From assembly GCA_963675135.1 (NCBI GenBank), contig OY776124.1:7237001-7301000 (forward strand): a stretch of 64,000 nt of DNA, written 5' to 3'. Position 1 is the stretch's first letter, and every line of letters begins with the position of its first letter. This document shows positions 10,300 to 20,132 of this stretch, one piece after another. This stretch comes from Galeopsis tetrahit (Eukaryota > Streptophyta > Magnoliopsida > Lamiales > Lamiaceae). The notes below the pieces were generated by a model that worked only from the letters and a program-made list of their open reading frames with translations, was not told the DNA's origin and made no database searches. Position numbers and translations under genes: made by a program.

Positions 10300-11220
10300 A
10301 AAATTATGGGAAATGTGAATTTTTTTAAATGGAATTATTTTAAATTTGTATTATTTGAATTATACATTAGTGTAGAACATATTAGGAATTTTATATATTG
10401 ATTTGACCTTAATTATATTCTTTAAAATTTTTGTCCCCCTTTTAGTTTTGGATTTTGTCTCCAAGTGTGAAGGCATTTTTTCTAAAGGACAATCCATTAA
10501 GTGATTTTACAAAGAAAGATAAAAAGTTAAAAAGTTAAATATAAGGTCAAAATAGAATACAAATGTACCACAATGCCCTTCATTTTATTATACGAAATAT
10601 TTAAACATTCATTAAATAAGATTATATTAATAGAAATTTTTTATCTAATATACCTTTTTAATAATATTTTTAATCTTTATAAAAAGTCAAATCAACATAT
10701 CTAATTGAAACGAAGGGATTAGATAATAATAATTTTCAAAATTTTATATATAATTCCAAAGTAATTAATTAAAAATATAGTAGAAAGTCAATTTTTTTTA
10801 ATAATGTGTGTATAGATATAAAATTACATATATTTTGGACGAAAAGAGTACTAGTAGGAATTTGCCCTACGAGTTTATTAACAATATAAGACAATCCATA
10901 AGACCTATAAATAAAATGAGACAAAAAAGTTTAGTAAAACAATTAAGACCAAAACACCTTAAAAATTCCAAATATGCCCTGCATATTATAATTCAAATTC
11001 TGCCATTTTCAATTCTTTCCAAAATTACAGGTTCTCTTTCCTTTTTCGAATTTAAATCTAATTTGAATCATTCAATTCAATTAAATGCGATGATCATCTT
11101 TTCGCCTTCATTCGATCAATTCAACGATCGGGACTGGGAAAACTCAATAACATCCCACTCGTTTGCAAATTAACAGACTGTCGTCGACTCTTTTTGTTGA
11201 TCCACCGATCAATTAATCAA
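10300..11220. other. AT-rich non-coding stretch
   Basis: No supported gene. The only long frame (10808-11173) is low-complexity and Ile/Lys/Asn rich, without recognisable domains. Confidence 0.5.
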
Positions 11221-11349
11221 CCAAATTGCAATGGAAAAAATGAGTGTGCCGAGGAAGAAGACAGGTGACGTGGCATTCAAGGCCGGGAAGACTCTTGATG
11301 AAAATATTGGGCAAATGGTTTAGATTGAGAGGAAGAACGCTTCCTCTGA

Positions 11350-11635
11350 TGTCATGAAGAACAATTTCATAGATAATCTGATTTTTTCATCGAGATCTGT
11401 TGTTTTTTTTAGGTTAGATCGTTTCTGGCGTGAATTGTTGATTCTAATTCATTAATTTTCGCGATTCCTAATCTCTGCAGTTTTTATCCTCGATTCTATT
11501 TGAAATTCACGGCATCTCGAAAGAATTGTTTCATAGGTAATCTGATTTTTTTTTTATCGAGATTTGTTATTTTTTGGGTTAGATCGTTTTTTCGCGTGAA
11601 TTGACCATTCTAATCCATTGATTCTCTATATTTTT
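11350..11635 (+). repeat. Imperfect tandem duplication, unit about 170 bp
   Basis: TCATAGATAATCTGATTTTT...GGTTAGATCGTTTC...GCGTGAATTG (11370-11440) is repeated as TCATAGGTAATCTGATTTTT...GGTTAGATCGTTTT...GCGTGAATTG (11530-11610). It looks like duplicated 5'-UTR or intron sequence ahead of the gene-like fragment at 11741. Confidence 0.65.
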
Positions 11636-11740
11636 CTTTGAAATTATTTTTATAACTTGTTTGTATTGAGTTGTGATCGTTCAGTAAGATTTCCCCCTTT
11701 TCTATTGTAGATGTTTATTGCAATCCAGTGTGAAATGCAT

Positions 11741-11905
11741 ATTGGCGACCGTAGAGACTTTGCATTTATGAAAAAAGATGACGGTGGCCAATCACTGCGT
11801 CTCCGTCGATCCAGAGTCACTACCGCGATCTTCGTCGGATTATTAATCGCCTGCGTTTTCGCCTTATTCTACTCTGACGGACTTTTTGTCTCCTCGACTG
11901 CCCTT
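11741..11905 (+). pseudogene. Gene-like fragment: basic N-terminus plus one membrane segment
   Basis: Within an 88-aa frame (11711-11977) the stretch SLRLRRSRVTTAIFVGLLIA, continuing CVFALFYSDGLFVS, has balanced codon use unlike its AT-rich surroundings. It looks like the cytosolic tail and signal anchor of a type II membrane protein, as in the first exon of many plant Golgi glycosyltransferases. No continuation is visible after 11905, where the frame becomes AT-rich. This could be a captured or truncated exon; the gene of origin is not recognised. Confidence 0.35.
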
Positions 11906-11979
11906 ATATGCAATGCACATATTATATATATGCACCAAACTATGAATATATGCACATTAGTTGCGCATTACGTATAAGA

Positions 11980-12800
11980 CTACAGGCCAAGACGACCTCT
12001 GTGTTAAAAATTCATTCATTCGAAAAATTTTATTCTAATTTTCGGTACATCAAAGATTTAAACTAACATGCAGAAAACACATCGAGCGAGTAATCGAATG
12101 TGTGAAACGAATGTGCACAGATTTAATGGTCTGCATATTTGAGAGTATATGTAATTATCGATTGCATATAAAAAAAACGCATGCATATTTGAAAGTATAT
12201 GCACTTATTGGTTGCATATAAATAAAATATGCATCTCTGCATCTTGCAAAAATATTAGATTTGTTCAACAAGTATTTGTTAATACAAGTTGTTCAACAAA
12301 TTATTTAAACACTTTTAGAGGTGTGTCGAGTAAAATAATTTTTTTGAATGTATTAATTTTATTAAGTATTTCATAATATAATTTATATTTTAATAAAGAT
12401 ATGGTATGCAAAATAATAACAATATGAATATTTAATTAATTAAAGTATATTTTCAATTAATATATTGAATATATAAAAATATGAATTTGGACAGACAAAA
12501 AGTATGATCTCGAATTTTAGAAAAGTAATTTGAATTGAAAATTGTGCTATAATCGAGGGATAATCTCTTAGCTTTTTAAAATTTAAGAGATTTGACTTTC
12601 CATATTTGACATTAATTAATTTAATGATTTGAAAATTCGAAATTAATGGTAAGGCAAAGGTAAATTGGTACAATTATATATCATTTTGTCTTTAATTGAA
12701 TCATTATAAATTTTTAGCTTGAATTGAATGAATTTGGGGCTCAATGGAATAAATTCAAGAATTGAATGAATGTTTGAATGAAATGACATAAGAATGATGA
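11980..12800. other. AT-rich region without gene
   Basis: Contains two related copies of TGCATAT(A/T)TGAAAGTATATG-like sequence near 12130-12235 and otherwise simple AT-rich DNA. No gene supported. Confidence 0.5.
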
Positions 12801-12804
12801 TTTT

Positions 12805-13566
12805 TATGATTGGTATACCACAGGAATGAACGTGAGAATGAAATGTAGTATTGTTAAATTTATATTATTTTAAATTATAATTATTGAGTGTTGTTAAAAA
12901 TATATTACTATTATTTAAAATTAATATTATTAATGATTGTTAAAAATATATTATTTTTATTCTTAATATTTTATTAATCATTGTTGACGAAGAGTTATTA
13001 TTATTATTAATATATATTTGTCTAATTTTATTATTTATTATAAATATATATTTTATATAAAAATAATAATATTATCATTATTTTTAATATTAAATTAATT
13101 AATTTTTTATTATTTATATTATCAAAAATTATTGTACTATTATTTTATATTATTAAAAATATTATATTGTATATACTATATAGTATATAGTATTCCGTAT
13201 TATTTATATATTTTTTTTAAATTAAATTATTTTTATGTTATTATATTTAATATTATTTAAAAAATAATATTATCATTAAAATTAATATATTATTATTATT
13301 TCTATTTTTAGATTATATATTATATTAATATTTTTATTAAATATTATAATTTTTATTAATTTTTATTACATAATTTATTAAAATTTTGATTCCTTCCTTA
13401 AACTCATGTGGGTAGGAAGGAATGAGAATTCCATACATTTGGGAATCTCCATTCCACAAAGAATGATGATTTCATTCCGTAAATCATACTAATCATCAAA
13501 TTTGGAATAGCTCCATTAATAGTGATTCCATTCATAATCTATTCCACTGTATCAATCATACCCTTA
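12805..13566. mobile_element. Possible AT-rich MITE with degenerate inverted ends
   Basis: The left end (ATGATTGGTATACCACAGGA) and the reverse complement of the right end (ATGATTGATACAGTGGAATA) resemble each other, and both continue into GAATG-rich sequence. The about 550-bp core is almost pure A/T. No clear TSD could be fixed, so the boundaries are approximate. Confidence 0.35.
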
Positions 13567-13569
13567 GAG

Positions 13570-15870
13570 ACTAGAGGTGGTTTGTCATATATTATTTTTC
13601 CCTTTGCCAACTCTAGTAGGAGTATATACTTTTTTTTTCCACTCTTCATTAATTAAGCTTCAATGTGATTTAATTATGGTATTAATGGATTCATTTTGTT
13701 CTCTCTATTATTATTCTATCCATAATTCTCGAAATTTAATTTTGACATTTCTCTTTCACAGTTTTGCTTTTTTTTTTTTTTTTGGGCACAACTTTGCCTC
13801 TTTTGATTGTATTAGTCTGTTTCACTCTTATAAGTATTTTTTTTATACACTGAAAAAAAATATCGCCTTTTACTATAAAATAAAATTATTACAACATTTT
13901 TTAAACTATGGTACTGACTATTGATGGTTTCAATTTATTATCTCGATTATCTTTGTCACCAAAATTATCAAAAAAATGTGGCATTGCTACCTCGTAGCTC
14001 TATTTTTTGATCTTGATATTTAATTTACTCTTACAATTACGTAAATCTATTAATTTATTTAAACAATAAAAAAGAATGAAGTCCTTCAATTCGTACTATG
14101 AACACCCACTAGGTAGGCCTTATGGCCCAAATTATCAATATATCCAACCCAATCGGCCCAATCTTTTCTGCTCTTCATAAAAAAATAAAAAAAATAAAGT
14201 TGAATGATTTATTTTGGTATTTTATTTTAATTTTGCGAGTTTGCAGTTCGTTTGAGAATTCTTTTCAGTTTTATTCGTTTTCAATTTATTTTGGGATTTC
14301 ATGGTGATGGTGTTAGATGATTTTAATGTGGTGGTGACGGTGAGTGAGGATGATTCTCACTAGAAATGTGGGTCGGTATACTAATCAAGAGAATTTGTTT
14401 TTAGTTTTAGCAAAGGGTAGAACTGACATTTTGCACGCATCTAATTTGTACTCCCGTTCCATTATTATTTGAACATTTGTGCAAAACATCCGTTCCATTA
14501 TTAATTGAACATTTTCTTATTTGAAAAAATAATTTTTTACTCCTTTAAAAAACTCTCACAAACATCTCTAATTTACGTCACACGTCCATTATTTTTTACA
14601 CACTAACTAAATGTTTTCTCTCCAATAAAATTAAAATATCCATTATATCATTCTTAAAAAATCACTTTATCTCTTTTAATATTAATAAATAATTTTTACA
14701 TTAATTAAATCCGTGCAAATCTCGATGGGTGTACTTCAACAAATCCGTGTGTTTTGTATAACCGTGGTCAAATATAATCCAGTTCAGTTTTACCAGGCCA
14801 CCGACCAGGACAGCCCAACTTCCTTTTTTTTTTTTAATATAAAATGTTTATAATATTCCACCTCTTTTTTTTTTATTATTAAAGGAATAATTGAAGGATT
14901 ATTTTAGCAATTTTTCTTGACAAGCTAATTAATTAATAATAAGGGAATGAAAATGGAGATGTAGTCTTTATAGTTAAATAACACAAGGTAAATAACCACT
15001 ATTTACTCTCCACAATTTATCTTTTTTATTGCTTTTTTTTTTTTCATTTATCTACCTTAATAATTCATTATACATATAATATTATATTTATTAATCAATT
15101 TTTTTTTTTAAATGAAGACTTTTAATTAACAGAAGGAGTATTATTTAATTATGTTTTTCTTATCTATATATGTGTTGAAAAGCGATGTTTTTTATAGGTT
15201 GCAGAAATTGAGTCTCGTAAAATGGCAAATATATAATGAAATGTATTCTCATTCTTATTATTCTCAAATCTCAATTTTATTTAATATAATATTATGTTAT
15301 TTTGTATCTTAATTTAAAGTTAATTCAATCCACCAATTTATAATTACCATATCCTTACCCATAACTAATTTGAGACATCCTACCACAATTAATTTATCGG
15401 TTGGTGTGCACTGTGCACCTCATCTGCCATTTCTTTATCTTCTTAATTTATCGATTGGTGTGCCCTCAACTGGTTAATAAGATAACCTAAATATATATTT
15501 CCCGCATAAACTTTGAAAATAAAAGGAAAGAAATTAAAATTATAATTTAAGAGAAAATAAAATATACTTTTCCGTTCCAACGAAAGCTACCCAACTTTTT
15601 TTTTTTCGTTCGTTTCCAACGAATGAAAGTTATACTATTCCCTCTCAAATTTCATTATATATTTTTCTCTCTCAATCACATCACCTCTAATACATCTACT
15701 TATTGTAGTATTTTTTAACCTCCGTACTCGAAGCTCATAGGGAGCTTTCTCCGGGACGGAGGGAATAGCATACTATCTTTTTTTTAGGCGGAAGGAATAG
15801 TTAAAGTAAGGATAATGTGGATCATTTATGATAAAGTAAATTTTGTGAGTAAGGTTAAATGAAAATTTAA
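13570..15870. other. AT-rich region without gene; degenerate MITE-like pieces
   Basis: No open frame with recognisable protein. TACTCCCGTTCCATTATTA (14450) and a second CCGTTCCATTATTAATTGAA (14490) look like decayed Stowaway-type termini. CCTCCGTACTCG...CGGGACGGAGGG (15720-15765) is another GGAGGGA-type terminus. None can be paired confidently with a TA duplication. Confidence 0.4.
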
Positions 15871-15887
15871 ATAATTAAGCGGTAGTT

Positions 15888-16001
15888 TTTTTTTTTTAAT
15901 TACATTAAATACCCATCCATTTTTTCTCTTCTCATGACTCGATCCCAGGATTTAAGACCTAGGTAGTAGTGCTCTAACCACTTGAGCTATCCTACTTTGT
16001 C
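15888..16001 (-). mobile_element. tRNA-derived SINE, 114 bp
   Basis: On the minus strand it starts with a tRNA-like head: pol III A-box-like TAGCTCAAGTGGTTAGAGC (15971-15989) and B-box-like GGGATCGAGTC (15936-15946). It ends in a run of A at the left. It is flanked by direct repeats AATTAAG(C/T)GGTAGTT at 15873-15887 and 16002-16016 (15 bp, one mismatch), the signature of LINE-mediated insertion. It lies 180 bp upstream of the P450 start codon. Confidence 0.8.
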
Positions 16002-16111
16002 AATTAAGTGGTAGTTGAAGAGTGGAAATAAAATAAAGATAAAAATATATTTCAATGGACATATTTTAGTAGACTAAAAAATAAGGTAAATAATAATTGA
16101 TGTATCTTGTG

Positions 16112-16119
16112 TATATATT
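16112..16119 (+). promoter_or_regulatory. Possible TATA box of the P450 gene
   Basis: TATATATT lies 62 bp upstream of the ATG, in an AT-rich leader that becomes CT-rich (CTCTCTCTCTCAC) just before the start, a usual plant 5'-UTR pattern. Confidence 0.4.
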
Positions 16120-16180
16120 ATACCTCAGCTATCACACAAACTACTTGTATTAACTTTTCAGTTCTCTCTCTCACTGCACT

Positions 16181-19100
16181 ATGGAAACATATATTTCATT
16201 GGATTTATGGTTCATGTTTTACTTCATGGGAACATTGGTAATAATTTATATTACCCACTGGATTTACAGATGGATGAACCCTAAATGCAATGGAGTTCTT
16301 CCCCCAGGTTCGATGGGGTTCCCTCTTATTGGAGAAACCATTCAATTAGTCATCCCAAGTACCACTTTACATCTCTCTCCATTCATCAAAAGCAGAATCA
16401 AAAGGTTAATTATCATTTTGTCATTTTAGTGTTTTTTATACCCTTTTGGTAAATATCTTCTAAATTAATTTAAAAGTAAGAATGTAATATTTAATTATGT
16501 TTTGAACTTGTTGTTAGATATGGGCCAGTCTTCAAAACCAACATAGCAGGGAGGCCTATGATATTTTCTGCAGATTCAGAGTTGAATTATTTTCTTTTGC
16601 GAAATGAGGACAAGCTAATTGAAAATTGGGCTATGGACAATTTTGCTAAGGTTTTCGATCAAGCCGGTCATCTATCTTCAAGAAAGTATACTAGAAACGT
16701 GGTCTTGAACCACGTTGGAATCGAGGCGCTTCGCCAGACCCTTCTTCCTAAGCTCGAACATGCCGCCCGAAAAACTCTCTCCACTTGGGCTTGTCGCGAA
16801 TCCGTTGAAATTAAAACTGCCTCTATTGCAGTAAGATCGATATTGTTTTAAGACATTTTTCGTCCAACTAATAAAATAAATAAGATGCATGTATAATATT
16901 ATATCGTCTTTAGTGGGCCCCCCTAGCTCCGTCACTGAATTATATTTCATTCTTATAATATATTGTCTTTTATCCTTCATGTTTTCGATCGATCGTTTGA
17001 TCTTTTCTTCCTAGCTAATTGCATTTCTTCTCCACATATATATATATTAAAAATGTCAAGAATTAACCGTGCAGATGACTGTTGGTTTAGCTGCAAAGGA
17101 AATCTTCAGCGGCGGCAATCTAGAGACGATGTCGTTGAAGTTAGGCGACATGTTTATGGACGTACACGACGGCCTAATGTCATTTCCTATCAACATTCCC
17201 GGCACTACACATTACAAATCTCTACAGGTATATATACTGTAAAAATATTAATGCACGAATAATTTCATTGATTATATCTCTAACTGCATTAACATGCAAG
17301 TGAGATATTTATATATATACTTGATAATCCAAATTTCAATTGATCGATATTGTACGAGGGAAAAATTGTGTAGGCTTACAAAAAAGTTCGAGAAATTTTG
17401 CTTGACGTCGTGGTGAAGAGAATGAGGGAGACGACGGAGAGCCGAAACGAGGATCTTCTAGACCATTTCATCAACGACAGCAATACCATGTCATTCGTAA
17501 ACGAGGAGTTCATAGTTCAGACAATATTCGGTCTTTTATTTGTGGCTTCCGAGTCTATTTCAACCACATTGACTTTAGCTTTGAAGTTGCTAGCTGAACA
17601 CCCACGAGTATTGGACGAATTAACCGTGAGTACACAATTATATATATGTACTAGTATAACTTTACACTTTTTTTGCAAATGGTTTTAAAAAATATACTCT
17701 AGTATTTCAAATTTTGTCTCATAATTCTGTATTGTTTAGAGTTTGGTCTTTTTTTCACAAGACTTTTGCACGTTTCATTCCAAGAAATTGAGTGTCAATA
17801 GAATGTGGTTCAAAGAATTTTGACGACTTTTGAGCTAAAATTGAACAAATGATCAAGTTACAAGATGAAATGGAAAATTATAAATTTTTGGGACAGAAAT
17901 GAATTTCAACTATAATTATATAATTCGATCAATTTTTGGCATGTACATTTTTTTTTTATTAATCTACATGTTACTAAATCTATATATATAGGCTGAGCAT
18001 GAGACGATCTTGAAGAAGAGAGAAGATTCAAACTCGGGTATTACGTGGGACGAATACAAATCTATGACATTTACACTTCAGGTGTGATGATCGTAACACA
18101 TGTACTAGTATTCCATTTACATGACAAATCATGTTTTCATAATAAGTTTTACTAACATGAAAACGGTTTATATATTAATACTTTGTCAACTAACATTGTT
18201 GAAGATGATATGTAGGTTACTAATGAAGTTCTAAGGATGGGAAATGTAGCTCCAGGGTTATTTCGTAGAGCATTGAAAGACATCACAGTCAACGGTAGAC
18301 ACTCATTCAAATTACTAGTTTTTTTTTTATTTAAGTCTCAATACCCAGCTCAGCTCCCAATTGAAGCCAGAACAAAGTAGTTTTGTATGGGGTCATTGTT
18401 TGCACCTTGATTAATATATATTGACATAACATGCAGGATACACAATCCCACAAGGATGGGGGATCATCATTGCTACGGCTGGTCTTCACCTAAATGACGA
18501 AAAATTTGAAGACCCACTTAAATTCAATCCTTGGAGGTGGAAGGTGAAATTAATTAAATCCTTTTTATTTATTTTTTCTTTTTAATTTCAACAAAATTAA
18601 GGTTGTGTTATTTTATTTTATTAATCCGGACTAAAATTATTTGATTATGAATTTGATAATAGGAAATTCAACCAAGTGTTGTGGCTAAATGTTTCATGCC
18701 ATTTGGGTTTGGTATGAAGCAATGTGTTGGGGCAGAATATAGCAGAGTGTTCATTGCAGTTTTTCTCCACCATCTCGTTATAAATTACAGGTATTTTTTT
18801 CCTTATATGCAGCGACAAATTAAATTATCAAGTAGCTAGGTGCATGTAGTGTTTTATAATTAATTGAGGAATTTAAAGGGCGTCTAATCAACACCACACA
18901 AGCACCCTTTAATTAATATTGGAGTAGATTTTGTGTGGTGCCGTTTCACTACTGTTAGACGAGGTATAATTTAGGCATGACGTACATTTTAAAAGATATG
19001 TGTGTTAATTTATACTAACTCGTGAATGATTTCACACAAATCTTTGTCTTAATATTGTATATCATTGACAAGTGAATTGTCTTCCTTATTTTTTGGGCAG

Positions 19101-19209
19101 ATGGAATTTGGTTAAGGGAGGCAAGATTGTTCGATCTCCTATCCTCAAATTTCCAGAAGGACTTCATTACAAGTTATCTGAGAAATTAACACAAGTGAAT
19201 GCAGTATGA
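16181..19209 (+). CDS. Cytochrome P450, CYP85 clan (CYP87/CYP708-like), 484 aa, nine exons
   Basis: ER-bound haem monooxygenase. Exons: 16181-16404, 16518-16830, 17075-17227, 17374-17625, 17992-18081, 18216-18294, 18437-18543, 18663-18790, 19101-19209; all introns are GT-AG and the reading frame (1455 nt) is unbroken. Landmarks: N-terminal membrane anchor (residues about 8-28), proline hinge LPPGSMGFPLIGE, I-helix VASESIST (287-294), ExxR as EVLR (348-351), FNPWRW (400-405), and haem loop FGFGMKQCVG with ligand Cys427. Oddities: Lys replaces the usual Arg in the haem loop, and the I-helix acid-alcohol pair is Glu-Ser with Ile after it. Known CYP87 members oxidise triterpenoids or sterols and CYP708 members act on triterpenes, so a triterpenoid/sterol substrate is plausible, not shown. 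The last exon ends inside a LINE insertion, which supplies the final two residues and the stop. Confidence 0.9.
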
Positions 19210-19351
19210 TCTTTGGGGTATTTGGGTTTGTTGTTTTAGAGTTGTAAGCTTTATGTTGGTTCTAGGCTCTGATGTTTTTTGCAATTGTTCTTTTGTACGG
19301 GCCGAAGTACCCCTTGTACTCCTTTTCGATTATTGAGTTGTCGTTTAAAAA
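19201..19351 (+). mobile_element. 5'-truncated LINE 3' end inserted in the last P450 exon
   Basis: About 150 bp containing TTTGTACGGGCCGAAGTACC followed by CCTTGTACTCC and ending in a short poly-A, a layout I recognise from 3' ends of plant L1 elements. It is flanked by a 13-bp direct repeat AACACAAGTGAAT (19188-19200 and 19352-19364). The insertion falls between codons and provides Ala-Val-stop. Without it the frame would run 11 more residues, to a TAA just past the second repeat copy. Confidence 0.75.
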
Positions 19352-19554
19352 AACACAAGTGAATTTGTTAAGATTGTCTGTGTACGGTATGATCAAATAA
19401 AAATGTTTTTGTAGTGATGCTTGGATTCTTGACTATACGCTTTAGGGGGAGGGTCATCCAGTGTGAGCAATTTAATATGAATGTAATTGATTTTTGTGAG
19501 AGTTTTGATACCATGAAAGAATTCTATCACCGACCATGTTTGATAGCTAGATTA

Positions 19555-19695
19555 AGCGGTCGAGGCGATGCCTAGGTGCTAGTCGACCGGAAACGCCGCG
19601 ATTATTGCAAATTGGAGTAATGAAATCGGATTTGGTCTTGGGCGGACCTGGGCAGCGCTTAGGCGGGCAAATCGCCGCCTGGACCTCGATTTAAA
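19555..19695. repeat. GC-rich CCTAGG/GGCG-motif repeat
   Basis: A GC-rich island (GCGATGCCTAGGTGCTAG, GGCGGACCTGGGCAGCGCTT, AGGCGGGCAAATCGCCGCCT) in AT-rich DNA. Similar motifs occur at 39668-39715. Such CCTAGGCG-rich tracts are common plant dispersed repeats; the element type is not determined. Confidence 0.45.
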
Positions 19696-19894
19696 AGAAA
19701 AAAAAATAGAAATAGTCGTCGAACATGAAGCTAACTTGTGTGTGGTGTAAGATTCGTTGATTTTGCTCGATTAGCAGATGAAAATGGAAGGAAAATGGTC
19801 GAGTATGTGCACCACCGCCATGGTATCGTCAAGTATGTGTGCCGCCTCCGTCGCCGAGTATGTGCGCCGTTAGTTCTGGTTGAAAGAATGTGAT

Positions 19895-20132
19895 TGTGAG
19901 AATGATTATGAGATCACCCTTAATTGGTGATTAGAGAATTCCACTAATATATACTTGGAGATTACTTGGGGAACAAGATCTTGGGGATTACTTGGGGAAC
20001 AAGATCTTGGGGATTACTTGGGGATTACACCAAGATTTCCACAATTATGGGAAATCAAATCAAAGAGAATAAATCAACGAGTCTAATCTAAAAATACAAC
20101 AATATTGACTTTATACAATTTTTCCCTTAATA
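19895..20132 (-). repeat. 3' LTR of the 4.7-kb Copia
   Basis: 238 bp. Contains two direct copies of GATTACTTGGGGAACAAGAT and a third partial copy. The pol stop codon (20111-20113) lies inside this LTR. Confidence 0.95.

Noticed and set aside
13940..14310. Short frame near 14122-14307 as a gene
   Set aside because: No motif, AT-driven composition, no splice context.
15933..15997. A functional tRNA gene on the minus strand
   Set aside because: A- and B-box-like sequences exist, but no cloverleaf or terminator fits; the A-tail and flanking duplication identify a SINE.
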